From Mollicutes bacterium (lineage in GTDB: Bacteria; Bacillota_I; Bacilli_A; Izemoplasmatales; Izemoplasmataceae), in contig PWYL01000037.1 of NCBI GenBank assembly GCA_003568315.1, positions 1 through 44,098 of the forward strand: a DNA stretch of 44,098 nt, given 5' to 3'. The notes under the pieces are model-generated. The model was not told the DNA's origin, did not search any database, and saw only the letters and a list, made by a program, of their open reading frames with translations. Positions 21,434 through 29,765 of this stretch are shown here, in pieces. Within the stretch, counting starts at the first letter, position 1; each line of letters begins with the position of its first letter. A program made the position numbers and the translations under genes.

Positions 21434-23783
21434 CGTGTGACCTCATTCCCATCATGTGATGTTTTCCGTTCTTCTCCTTGAGGGCGGAAAGAATCTTCTC
21501 CGGTGTCACCGGGAGACTCTTGATTCTCACGCCTAAGGCGTTGTATACGGCGTTTGCGATGGCTGCGGGCGGGGTGTCGATGCCGATCTCCCCGACCGAT
21601 TTGGCGCCATAGGGGCCGCTTTTTTCGTAGCTTTCGGCGAATTCCGTCGTGAGTTTTCGTATGTCTTTTCCCGTGGGGATCTTGTAGTTCAAGAAGTCGG
21701 CCGTGATGAGTTTGCCGTTGGCGGCGATTTTCACATCTTCCGTCATCGCCATGCCGAGGCCTTGGACGACGCCGCCCTCGATTTGTCCCTGGGCGAGCTT
21801 GGGATTGATGGTGACGCCGCAGTCGACAACGCTCACATAGTCGATGACCTCGTATTCGCCCGTCTCCTTGTCGATCTCGATCTCGACGAAGCCGGCCATG
21901 AAGGGCGGGGGCGACTTGGTGCCGTAGTAACTCTCGGTGACGGAGAGCTGTTTTTGGTCGTCGTTGTAAAAAAGCGTGTTGGAAAGGTCGGAGAGCGTCA
22001 GTTCCTCATCGTCCTTTTTGTTTTTGAAGGAGGTACCTTGGAACTCGATGTCCTCCGGTTCCACACCAAGCGAGCGGGCGGCCTCGGCGATGAGGCGTTC
22101 TTTCATGGTCTTCGCCGCTTTCCATACGGCGTTGCCGCTGACATAGGTCGTGCTCGAGGCATAGGCTCCCGCGTCAAAAGGCGTGAGGTCGGTGTCGGAA
22201 GAATAGACGACCATCTTTTCGACATCGACGCCGAGTTCTTCGGCGGCGATCTGGGCGAGGATCGTGTCACTGCCCTGGCCGATGTCGGTGGCACCGACAA
22301 GGAGGTTGTAGAAGCCGTCGTCGTTCAGCTTGATGGTGGCGGCTCCCATGTCGATGTAGGGGATGCCGCTCCCCTGCATGGCGATGGCCATGCCGACGCT
22401 CCGCAACTTGTTCTTGCCGATCTCTTGCCGGGGATATTTGTCTTTGTAGCCGATGAGTTCCATGCCGCGTTTGACGCAATAGTCGAGCTTGCAGCTTTCC
22501 ATGTTCATGGCGGTGCCCGCGGTCCCTTCGCCCATGATCTCGAAGATGGGCGAGCTCTCGCCTTCGGCGATCATGTTCTTCTGTCTCAATGCCAAGGGGT
22601 CCATGCCGAGTTTTTCCGCGAGCATGTCGATGGCACTCTCGAGGGCATAATTCCCTTGGACGGCGCCATAGCCGCGGAAGGCTCCCGAGCTCATGCGGTT
22701 GGTGTAGACGATATCGCCGTGGAAACGGACGGCATCGACTTTGTTGTAGAGGGGGAGGACCTTGCTGCCTGTGACCATGAAGACGGTCAAAGCGTGTTCG
22801 CCGTAGGCGCCGGTGTCCGAGAGCCCATAACAATCGATCGCCGTGATGCGACCGTCCTTGGTGGCGCCGAGCCGCATGTCGATCCGCATGGGATGACGGC
22901 TGTAGGTCGCTTCAAAGACCTCTTTCCGGGTGTAGGTGAGTCGCGAGGGCTTCTTCGTTTTCATGGTGACCATCGCGGCGAGCATCTCGCCGTGGATGGC
23001 CTGTTTGCCGCCGAAACCGCCGCCTACGCGGGGTTTGATGACGCGAATCCTGTTCAAGGGGATCTCGAGTGCCTGTGAGAGGATGCGGCGGACGTGGAAA
23101 GGCGTCTGGGTCGATGAGTATATGACCAGCCGGTTCAGATAGTCGATCCGGGCGTTCACCGTATGCGGCTCTAACGCCGTGTGGGCTTGCGCCTGGGTGT
23201 AGAAGGAGCTTTCGATAGTGACTTCGCTTTCCGAAAGTCTCTTCTCGACATCGTCGACTTCCATGTGGTAGGCCGCGGCGACGTTCTTTTCGGGGTCGAA
23301 ACCGATGGGGAACATCTCGTGGATGCTCTCTTCGGCATGGATGACGCTTTCGTTTCCTTTGGCCTTTTCGAAATCGAGCACGGGCTCTTTGACTTCGTAA
23401 TCGACCTCGATCAGTTTCAGAGCCGCTTCCGCCGTCTTTTCGTCATGCGCGGCGACACAGGCGATCTCGTCCCCGACATAGCGGACATGGTCGTCTAAGG
23501 CGAACTTGTCGTGGGGGGAGGGCTCGGGATAGCCTTGACCCGCCCGGGTGAAGGGATTGCGGGGGAAATCCTCGTGGGTGAGGACGATTTCCACGCCGGG
23601 AAGGGCTTCGGCTTTGCTCTTGTCGATGCGTTTGATGCGCGCGAAAGCGTGCGGGCTCCTCAGCACCTTGATGACGAGCGCCGCTTTCGGGGCGAAATCG
23701 TCCGTGTAGGCGGCACGGCCCATCATGATGCCCTTTCCGTCTATGGAACGAACCTTCTGGTTCACAGTCTTCGTCTTTTTCAT
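21417..23783 (-). CDS. Molybdenum hydroxylase 2, molybdopterin-binding catalytic subunit
   Basis: The 788-residue protein is a second xanthine-dehydrogenase-family large subunit. It has the molybdopterin loop PRVGGGFGGKQA, the cluster-facing GATDIGQGSDT and the active-site Glu in YGAKSVGEIG. A Glu in the TRKEVF stretch and an Arg in GAFRGYGAVQ line up with the purine-binding E802 and R880 of bovine XDH, so a purine-type substrate is plausible. It differs widely from hydroxylase 1, being about 90 residues longer with low identity by eye. The start ATG overlaps the 2Fe-2S stop by 4 bases (ATGA). Which hydroxylase handles hypoxanthine, xanthine or a later compound cannot be told from sequence. 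Confidence 0.88.
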   Translation of the reverse strand: MKKTKTVNQKVRSIDGKGIMMGRAAYTDDFAPKAALVIKVLRSPHAFARIKRIDKSKAEALPGVEIVLTHEDFPRNPFTRAGQGYPEPSPHDKFALDDHVRYVGDEIACVAAHDEKTAEAALKLIEVDYEVKEPVLDFEKAKGNESVIHAEESIHEMFPIGFDPEKNVAAAYHMEVDDVEKRLSESEVTIESSFYTQAQAHTALEPHTVNARIDYLNRLVIYSSTQTPFHVRRILSQALEIPLNRIRVIKPRVGGGFGGKQAIHGEMLAAMVTMKTKKPSRLTYTRKEVFEATYSRHPMRIDMRLGATKDGRITAIDCYGLSDTGAYGEHALTVFMVTGSKVLPLYNKVDAVRFHGDIVYTNRMSSGAFRGYGAVQGNYALESAIDMLAEKLGMDPLALRQKNMIAEGESSPIFEIMGEGTAGTAMNMESCKLDYCVKRGMELIGYKDKYPRQEIGKNKLRSVGMAIAMQGSGIPYIDMGAATIKLNDDGFYNLLVGATDIGQGSDTILAQIAAEELGVDVEKMVVYSSDTDLTPFDAGAYASSTTYVSGNAVWKAAKTMKERLIAEAARSLGVEPEDIEFQGTSFKNKKDDEELTLSDLSNTLFYNDDQKQLSVTESYYGTKSPPPFMAGFVEIEIDKETGEYEVIDYVSVVDCGVTINPKLAQGQIEGGVVQGLGMAMTEDVKIAANGKLITADFLNYKIPTGKDIRKLTTEFAESYEKSGPYGAKSVGEIGIDTPPAAIANAVYNALGVRIKSLPVTPEKILSALKEKNGKHHMMGMRSHDGRNL

Positions 23784-24232
23784 TTCGCATCACCCAGATA
23801 TCGTTGGATCGCCTTGATTTGTGATTGATAGCCGCTGCAGCGGCAAAGATGTCCGACGAGATAGTGACGGAGGTTCTCTTCGGTGAAAGATTTTCGACTC
23901 AGCTTCAAAGCGTGTACGCTCAAAGCGATGCCGGGATTGCAAAAGCCGCATTGGTCGGCTCCTTCATCGCCGAAATGTTCGGCGAGGCGTTCCGCTTCTT
24001 CGGCGATCCCTTCGACGGTGGTGATCTCTTTTCCTTCCGCGCGGGCGGTGAGATAAGCGCAAGAAGGAACGGGCGAGCCGTCGACAAGGATCGTGCAGAC
24101 CCCGCAGCTCGTGGTGTCGCAACCCTTGCGGACGCTCGTGTAATCGTAGCGTTTCAAGGTGTCGGCGAGCAGTTCGTCGGGAGTGATGTCGAAAATGCGT
24201 TTATGGCCGTTGACGACAGTTTCAATCTTCAA
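23780..24232 (-). CDS. Molybdenum hydroxylase 2, 2Fe-2S subunit
   Basis: The 150-residue protein carries both cluster motifs of the family: CDTTSCGVC with a later PSC, and QCGFCNPGI with LCRCSGY. It relays electrons between the Mo and FAD subunits of hydroxylase 2. The start is read as TTG 24232 (MKIETVVNG), because GGAGG lies 9 bases upstream and no ATG or GTG gives the conserved N-terminus. A weak start may limit its synthesis, although coupling to the upstream gene (11-base overlap) should help. All eight expected cysteines are there. Confidence 0.92.
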   Translation of the reverse strand: MKIETVVNGHKRIFDITPDELLADTLKRYDYTSVRKGCDTTSCGVCTILVDGSPVPSCAYLTARAEGKEITTVEGIAEEAERLAEHFGDEGADQCGFCNPGIALSVHALKLSRKSFTEENLRHYLVGHLCRCSGYQSQIKAIQRYLGDAK

Positions 24233-25025
24233 GGCCGTTCACCTCCATGAGGCCCCGTCGCGTGTAGACTTCGGCGAGGTGGGCGCGGTATTCTGCGGAA
24301 GCGCGGTGGTTCGAGGAGTATTTCAGTGTCTCTTTGGCGAGTCGCGCAGTCTCGGCGATGATCACTTCGTCGGGGGTGGGGGCTTTTTCGAGATATTCCA
24401 TGGCCTCTTTCGCCAAAGAGGCGACAGAAGGCCGGCTACCGATGGCGATTCGTGTCCCCTTTTCCTTCTTCACGATGGCGACATTGAGAATCGGGAAGTC
24501 GTGCGCCGTCTTTTGCACTTTCTTGAAGAATCCTTTCGCAGCGCTCTTTTCGATGATGACAGCCTTCAGGATGTCGGTGACTTTCCCTTTCTCGTGCAAA
24601 AAATCAACAAGAGGGACAGTGCCGCGTTCATGAAAGTCGAGGCGGGCATCCAAAGCCAAAAGCGGCGTGATGCAGTCGGAAAAACCGTAACGGCCCATGA
24701 CGCTCCCGCCGATGGTGGCGACATTCCTGAGCTGGACACCCATGATGAAAGAGACCGCCCGGGGGAAGATGCCCGAAGCGACATTCCGCAACGCATCACT
24801 CTCTTCGATTCGGGAAAGCGTCGTCATGGCGCCGATCCGGATAACGTCTTCGTCTTCTTCGATCGTGTCGAGGCCGAGGTCGCAAAGATCCACGGCGGTG
24901 TCAATCTCGCGACGGGAGAGTTTGAGCCAAAGCCCCCCGCCGACAATGGTGTTCGTCTTGTCCTTTTGCAAGATTTCGTAGGCGTCCTCGATTGATTCCG
25001 CCCGGTGATAGTTCGCGAATTTCAC
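24222..25025 (-). CDS. Molybdenum hydroxylase 2, FAD subunit
   Basis: The 267-residue protein is of the XdhB-type FAD family, with TIVGGGLWLKL near the N-terminus and ATIGGSVMGRYG in the middle. It passes electrons from hydroxylase 2 to its acceptor. I favour GTG 25025 as the start because it forms a GTGA overlap with the mocA stop and lies 7 bases from GAGAGGAG. ATG 25031, two codons earlier, almost touches that site. The subunit order here is FAD, FeS, Mo, mirror to hydroxylase 1. Confidence 0.87.
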   Translation of the reverse strand: MKFANYHRAESIEDAYEILQKDKTNTIVGGGLWLKLSRREIDTAVDLCDLGLDTIEEDEDVIRIGAMTTLSRIEESDALRNVASGIFPRAVSFIMGVQLRNVATIGGSVMGRYGFSDCITPLLALDARLDFHERGTVPLVDFLHEKGKVTDILKAVIIEKSAAKGFFKKVQKTAHDFPILNVAIVKKEKGTRIAIGSRPSVASLAKEAMEYLEKAPTPDEVIIAETARLAKETLKYSSNHRASAEYRAHLAEVYTRRGLMEVNGLED

Positions 25026-25597
25026 GAGCATTCTCCTCTCTTCTCGAAGCGTCGCAGTTTCTCATGATCGGCCAAAGTGTCGACATCGAAAAGGATCCCT
25101 TCATCGAAGGTCTCGATGTATTCCACCCGATAGCGGTCGCGGAAGGCTTTCAGATTCGCATCGTTCGGCATGCATAACAAGGAATCTTTGAGCAAGGCCC
25201 GGAAAAAGACGGGATGTCCCCTTTTCCCTTCGAAAAGGGGGACGCGAACAGGGCCTTTTCCGGCGAGAAGGGCTTCGTAGGTCTTCTTCCCGACGGCGGG
25301 GATGTCTCCGGGTAGTATGAAAAAATCCCCCGTGACGACATGGACGCCCGCTTTCACGGAGGTGAACATCCCTTCGTCATAGCGGTCGTTCTTGACGACT
25401 TCCACGAGGGGATCCTCCCCAAAAAGCGCCGCGATCTCGTCGTGATAGCGGCCGGTCACGACCACGATTCGTCTTACATGGGGACGCAGACCATCGACCG
25501 CGGCCGCGATGAGGGGTCTGCCCCGGAAGGGAAGCATCATCTTGTTGGTGCCCGCCCGCGAGGCATGGCCTCCGGCGAGAACGATTCCTTCTGTCAT
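25022..25597 (-). CDS. mocA: MocA/YgfJ-type molybdenum cofactor cytidylyltransferase
   Basis: The 191-residue protein is of the GT-A nucleotidyltransferase fold, with the N-terminal signature VLAGGHASRAGTNKMMLPF and the acidic metal motif LPGDIPAVG. Close relatives (MocA, YgfJ) add CMP to molybdopterin to make the cytosine dinucleotide cofactor, or act as accessory proteins of selenium-dependent molybdenum hydroxylases. It is the first gene of the 17-gene operon, so cofactor finishing would be made ahead of the enzymes that need it. ATG 25597 has AAGGAA upstream. Confidence 0.88.
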   Translation of the reverse strand: MTEGIVLAGGHASRAGTNKMMLPFRGRPLIAAAVDGLRPHVRRIVVVTGRYHDEIAALFGEDPLVEVVKNDRYDEGMFTSVKAGVHVVTGDFFILPGDIPAVGKKTYEALLAGKGPVRVPLFEGKRGHPVFFRALLKDSLLCMPNDANLKAFRDRYRVEYIETFDEGILFDVDTLADHEKLRRFEKRGECS

Positions 25598-25614
25598 GCC
25601 ACATTCCTTTCCCG

Positions 25615-25634
25615 TTCGACATCAGGCCGTCGAA
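25615..25634 (-). other. Hairpin in the leader of the purine operon
   Basis: TTCGAC and GTCGAA pair perfectly around an 8-base loop, ending 18 bases before the mocA start, just upstream of its ribosome site. It has no U tract and is too short for a known riboswitch. Confidence 0.4.
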
Positions 25635-25654
25635 TCCGTTTTATCTAACATAAT

Positions 25655-25693
25655 AGTATATCATATACCACCCGCAGTTTCCATACCTGCGGG
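25655..25693 (-). promoter_or_regulatory. Promoter of the 17-gene purine operon with overlapping dyads
   Basis: The minus strand has TGGAAA (25678-25683), a 17-base spacer and TATACT (25655-25660), about 60 bases before mocA. The -35 sits in the 9-base gap of a perfect 7-bp dyad, CCCGCAG-N9-CTGCGGG (25671-25693). A second small dyad, GTATA-TGA-TATAC, overlaps the -10. Either could be the operator of a purine- or urate-responsive regulator; none is encoded in the window. Confidence 0.6.
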
Positions 25694-25710
25694 ACTTGGA
25701 AAAGGGGCTT

Positions 25711-25741
25711 ACAAAAAACGTCCCGTGAGGATCAGGGACGT
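25711..25741 (-). terminator. Intrinsic terminator of plsY
   Basis: On the minus strand ACGTCCC and GGGACGT pair around a 10-base loop and run into TTTTTTG. It begins 8 bases after the plsY stop and separates plsY from the purine operon. Confidence 0.9.
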
Positions 25742-25749
25742 GAAAATGT

Positions 25750-26340
25750 TCAGGGAAGCTCTTGTTCTTCTTTGCCGCGCTTGATGAGGGCGCAAAAATC
25801 CCTTTTGTGTTTGTAGAGGATGGGGATGAGGACGATCGCATAGGCGATGACGAGGGCGACATGGACCTCCCGGATCAAGAGGACGAGCGGTAGCGCGACC
25901 ATGCCGATGCCGCTTCCCGCGCTAGAATCGCGGATGACGAGGGAGACGAGACCGACAATGCCGTAGGCGAAAAGGATGGCCAAGGGCGAGACGACGAGGA
26001 GGGTCCCCACGAGCGCCGCGAAACCCTTGCCGCCGGAAAATTTGAGGAAGGGGCTGAAATTGTGGCCGGTGATGACGAAAACGACAGCGATGGCGGGAAG
26101 GTGTTCGTAAGCGCCGAATTCGCGGGCGAGCACGACACTGAGTGCCCCCTTGCCGACATCGATGGTGAGCGTCAAGAATCCCGCGAGGAAACTCACGTTC
26201 AAAAACGTGTTCATCGCCCCGACATTCCGGGTGCCGATCTTGCGGACATCGGTCTTTTTGAAGAGCTTGCCGAAAAGATACCCGGTCGGGAAGGAACCGA
26301 GGAGGAATGCCAAGACAAGCAGAAAGAAATCGTTCAACAT
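25750..26340 (-). CDS. plsY: Glycerol-3-phosphate acyltransferase PlsY
   Basis: The 196-residue membrane protein has five hydrophobic segments. The PlsY motifs are GSFPTGYLFGK at the N-terminus, GTRNVGAMNT (the G-N-x-G-A-x-N motif) and FSGGKGFAAL (acyl-phosphate site). PlsY transfers the acyl group from acyl phosphate to glycerol-3-phosphate, the first step of phospholipid synthesis. ATG 26340 gives the family N-terminus; the ribosome site AAGG is 12 bases away and weak. It is divergent from fakA, whose product helps make acyl phosphate, so the neighbourhood forms a lipid-salvage unit. Confidence 0.93.
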   Translation of the reverse strand: MLNDFFLLVLAFLLGSFPTGYLFGKLFKKTDVRKIGTRNVGAMNTFLNVSFLAGFLTLTIDVGKGALSVVLAREFGAYEHLPAIAVVFVITGHNFSPFLKFSGGKGFAALVGTLLVVSPLAILFAYGIVGLVSLVIRDSSAGSGIGMVALPLVLLIREVHVALVIAYAIVLIPILYKHKRDFCALIKRGKEEQELP

Positions 26341-26448
26341 GGCACACACACACCTTGGGGGTTTTATGGCCCGTTGCGAAAACAATCGGGCAGAATCGTT
26401 CGCTTTCTTTCCGGGAGGGGATTCAGGGTGTTCACGGCGGCGATTTTG

Positions 26449-26457
26449 TGAGATAAT
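26449..26457 (+). promoter_or_regulatory. Extended -10 promoter of fakA
   Basis: TGAGATAAT (TG-N-GATAAT) ends 34 bases before the fakA start. The -35 region is poor. Confidence 0.55.
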
Positions 26458-26491
26458 ACCGGTAGAGTCCAAGGCCGGGGAGGAAGGGCAT

Positions 26492-28006
26492 ATGGTATTG
26501 AAGCATCTCGACGGCGACACCTTCAAGACGGCACTCGAAGAAACCGTGAATGAACTGGAGAAAAAACGGCAGAGTCTGAACCGGATCAACGTCTTTCCCG
26601 TCCCCGACGGCGATACCGGCAACAACATGTTAGCGACCCTCGAGAGCGCCGTTGAGTCTCTGCGGTCAGCCGAATCGGCAAGCCTCTCGGCGGTCGCTTC
26701 TTTGGCTTACCGTGGAGCCCAGGAAGGCTCCACCGGCAATTCGGGCGCGATTTTCGCACAATATCTGAAGGGGATCGCCCAATCATTCCATGAAGCCGAA
26801 CGGGCCGATGCGGCGCTTTTGGAGAAAGCTTTGCGGCAAGGGGCCGAACGGGCCTACGAAGCCGTTGACAATCCGAAAGAGGGCACGATTCTCACCATCG
26901 CCCGGGAAGCGGCCGATGCCGCGAAGAAGGCTGCCGGCAAGAACGGTCTCGAGACGACGCTTCTTTCCACCTATCTGGAGGCGAAACGTTCCTTGGAAAG
27001 GACCGGAAGGGTGCTTCCCGAACTCCGGGAGCGGAAAGTGATCGATGCCGGAGGGTGGGGTCTTTTGATCTTCTTTTCGGCCCTGCTCAGGGCGCTCGGC
27101 ATTCCCAAAGCCGGAAAAGAGTTCGATTTCTCGCCCAAGAGGGACTATTTCGAAAACGAAGACGATTTCCTCTTCGAGAACCCCTTCGACATGGAGTTCG
27201 CGCTGAAGACGGATGAGAGTGGCGCAAAAAAGATACGGGAACTCTTGCACGAAGCGGGGGACGAACTCATCATCCAACCGGACACGGACAAGACCCATGT
27301 CCACATCCACACGCACAATCCGCTCGATGTCGTCGAACGCTGTGCTCGCGTCACCCCCGCTTTCGACCTTGTCATCCGCAACATGAAAACCCAGCACGAT
27401 GTCATAAGACAGCGCGCCAAACGCCCCGAAGAGAATCTGAAGGACTATCTCACCATGGTTTTCGGCGAAAGTCCCGGCTTCTTGGCGATGTTCGCCATGG
27501 CGGGCGCAGATACCGTCATAAGCGCGAACCTCGCGGCGAAGAAGCACCGTCTGATCGAAGAACACTGTGCGGGGGACGTGCTCGTCATCACCCCCGAGCG
27601 TATCGACATCGAATGCGGAGTAGAGCCCGTCGTCGTCGAGGGGGAATGCCGTTTGCTCGCCTCACTCGTCGCGGTCTATTCGACAAGCAGACCGGGTTCA
27701 GAGATCGTCAGGGACACTTCGCGCCATCCCCGGATCGCGAGCATCGAAAGCCGGGGAGAAAACTACATTGCCAATCCCGCGGACAAGAGCCTGCAGGAGG
27801 GTGACCTATTCGATATCCTCAAGCGGACCGTCAAGGAGCTCTCTCCCGAAAGCGGGGAGATGCTCACCGTGTATTACAACTCCTTGCCTTCGCGAAAGCG
27901 GCTCGAAAAAATGATTGGAAGAATCCGCGAATCCTTCCCCGTCCTCGAGAACGTGGACCTCTACTACGGAGGGCAGGATACACCCTTCATCGTCAGCATC
28001 GAGTGA
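26492..28006 (+). CDS. fakA: Fatty acid kinase catalytic subunit FakA
   Basis: The 504-residue protein is of the DhaL/DegV-associated kinase family. The N-terminal DhaL domain holds the Mg-ATP site PVPDGDTGNN (residues 37-45 region), NSGAIFAQ and IDAGGWG. The C-terminal half is the long FakA extension, including HVHIHTHNP. FakA phosphorylates fatty acids carried by FakB proteins, giving acyl phosphate for PlsY. ATG 26492 has GGGGAGG 8 bases upstream; the frame is open further upstream only by chance, across the promoter. The gene converges on fakB with 3 bases between the stop codons. Confidence 0.92.
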   Translation: MVLKHLDGDTFKTALEETVNELEKKRQSLNRINVFPVPDGDTGNNMLATLESAVESLRSAESASLSAVASLAYRGAQEGSTGNSGAIFAQYLKGIAQSFHEAERADAALLEKALRQGAERAYEAVDNPKEGTILTIAREAADAAKKAAGKNGLETTLLSTYLEAKRSLERTGRVLPELRERKVIDAGGWGLLIFFSALLRALGIPKAGKEFDFSPKRDYFENEDDFLFENPFDMEFALKTDESGAKKIRELLHEAGDELIIQPDTDKTHVHIHTHNPLDVVERCARVTPAFDLVIRNMKTQHDVIRQRAKRPEENLKDYLTMVFGESPGFLAMFAMAGADTVISANLAAKKHRLIEEHCAGDVLVITPERIDIECGVEPVVVEGECRLLASLVAVYSTSRPGSEIVRDTSRHPRIASIESRGENYIANPADKSLQEGDLFDILKRTVKELSPESGEMLTVYYNSLPSRKRLEKMIGRIRESFPVLENVDLYYGGQDTPFIVSIE

Positions 28007-28009
28007 GGC

Positions 28010-28867
28010 TCAATCCTTTTCGACGAGGTAGCCGACACCGAGGACGCCTTCTCCCGTATGGGCTCCCATGGCGGGCGTGAACGGCACATGGTCCTCGATG
28101 ACGACATTTTCGATTTGCGAAAGCCCCTTCTTCAACCATGACAACCCTTCGTTATCGCGGGCGTCCGTGAGTACGCAAGAAACCCTCTTGGCGTCGCGGG
28201 CGTCCTTTTTTATGCGGGAGAGGAGCCTTTTCACCGCCTGGCGCCTTCCGCGGGCGAGGCCGAAGGGGCGGATCTCGGCGTTTTCAAGCGAGAAGAGCGG
28301 TTTCAAACGGAAGAGTCCCGTGGAGAAGGCGGCGAGTCGTCCCACCCGGCCGCTTCTCTCAATGTGGTCGAGGCTGTCGATCATGCCGATGAACGTCGTC
28401 TTTTCCCGCAAGGCGGCGAGCGCTTTTTCTATTGCCGGAAGAGTGAGGCCCTCTTTTGCCATCTTGTAGGCTTTCAGGACCAGGATGGCTCCCGCGGCTC
28501 CGGCGGTCGTCGTGTCGAAAATCCCGATGCGGGCCTTCTTTTCCCCGGAAAACGTCTCTTTCGCCTGCAAAGCGATGTTGAAGGTGTTGCTCAGCTGTCT
28601 TCCCACCGTCAGACAGATGCAACCCTCATGCGTAGAAAGGGCCTCTCGGAAGGCGTTTTGGAAGCGCCCCACGGATGGCGCGGACGTCGTCGGGAGCTCG
28701 GAAGAGTCCTTGAGACGGGCATAGAAGTCATCAGGGTCCAAACCGTGGAGGTCCTCGTAGACGGAAGGGCCGAAATGGATGTTCAAGGGGACGATGCGGA
28801 CCAGAGCTTCTTCGGCCCTTTGCAAAGAGGGGGCGATGATACTGTCACAGATGACACGCAAAGACAT
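28010..28867 (-). CDS. fakB: DegV/FakB fatty acid-binding protein 1
   Basis: The 285-residue protein is a DegV-family lipid carrier with the N-terminal VICDSIIAPS, the headgroup-binding PTTSAPS (residues 59-65) and the C-terminal GAHTGEGVLGVGY. FakB proteins hold a fatty acid while FakA phosphorylates it. ATG 28867 has AAGGAAGG upstream. It follows a close paralogue by 16 bases; the two differ enough to suggest different chain or saturation preference, as known for FakB1 and FakB2 in staphylococci. Confidence 0.9.
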   Translation of the reverse strand: MSLRVICDSIIAPSLQRAEEALVRIVPLNIHFGPSVYEDLHGLDPDDFYARLKDSSELPTTSAPSVGRFQNAFREALSTHEGCICLTVGRQLSNTFNIALQAKETFSGEKKARIGIFDTTTAGAAGAILVLKAYKMAKEGLTLPAIEKALAALREKTTFIGMIDSLDHIERSGRVGRLAAFSTGLFRLKPLFSLENAEIRPFGLARGRRQAVKRLLSRIKKDARDAKRVSCVLTDARDNEGLSWLKKGLSQIENVVIEDHVPFTPAMGAHTGEGVLGVGYLVEKD

Positions 28868-28883
28868 GGGCGATCCTTCCTTC

Positions 28884-29741
28884 TCACTCGTCATGGAAGA
28901 TGTAGCCGATGCCGATGACACCGGGACCGGCATGGCTTCCCATCGCCGAGGTGAAGGGGACGATGTCCGCTTCAATCCCGGGATGCTTCTCCTTGAGGGC
29001 GTCGATGAAGGGCTGGACGTTCTCGCGGGCGTTCGCGTGGGTCACGGCGAGACGGATGAAGGGTTTGTCCGCCGCATCCTTCTCGAATTCTTCGAGAATC
29101 ATCCGCACGGCTTGTTTTTGTCCGCGGGCGCGACCGAAGAAATCGGGTTTGCTCTTTTGGAAGACGATCAAAGGCTTCACGCGGAAGAGGTTTCCGGCCA
29201 CCGCGGCGACTTTGCCCACCTTGCCGCTCTTTTCGATGTATGTGAGCGTGTCGAACATGACGACGAGTTTGGTGTTGGAACGGAGTTCATCGATTTTTTG
29301 GGCGATTTCGGAGAGAATCCTACCTTCTTGCGCCATTTCCGCCGCATGCACGGTGAGGAGGCTCGCCGCGGCGCCGGCGACCATGGTGTCCACGACGCGG
29401 ATGCGGGCGGCGTCTTCTTTCTTGAAGTCCGCTTGAGCCTTCTTCGCCGTCTGATGGGTGAGGCTCAGTTTCCCCGTCATCGTGAGACAGATGCAGTCGT
29501 CGCCTTGGTCGAGAATCTCTTTGAATACCTTTTTGAAACGTTCGGGAGAAGGCGCGGACGTTGTCGGGAGTTCCTTGACAATCTTCAGCCGCTCATAGAA
29601 ATCTTTGGGCGATATCCCGAGAAGGTCCTTGTATACCTCCTTGCCGAAATGGATGTTGATGGGAACGATTGTGATGCCGAGTTTTTCGGCTTTTTCCAGC
29701 GATGGGGCACAGACACTGTCGCAAACGATGCGGACTGCCAT
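28884..29741 (-). CDS. fakB: DegV/FakB fatty acid-binding protein 2
   Basis: The 285-residue protein is a tandem paralogue of the next gene with the same length and motifs: IVCDSVCAPS, PTTSAPS and GSHAGPGVIGIGY. It should bind fatty acids for FakA. ATG 29741 has GGAGG 7 bases upstream. The gene sits in the order HAD phosphatase, fakB2, fakB1 with 24- and 16-base gaps, so the three are probably one message. Confidence 0.9.
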   Translation of the reverse strand: MAVRIVCDSVCAPSLEKAEKLGITIVPINIHFGKEVYKDLLGISPKDFYERLKIVKELPTTSAPSPERFKKVFKEILDQGDDCICLTMTGKLSLTHQTAKKAQADFKKEDAARIRVVDTMVAGAAASLLTVHAAEMAQEGRILSEIAQKIDELRSNTKLVVMFDTLTYIEKSGKVGKVAAVAGNLFRVKPLIVFQKSKPDFFGRARGQKQAVRMILEEFEKDAADKPFIRLAVTHANARENVQPFIDALKEKHPGIEADIVPFTSAMGSHAGPGVIGIGYIFHDE

Positions 29742-29765
29742 GGCGATTCCTCCATATAATGGTCC

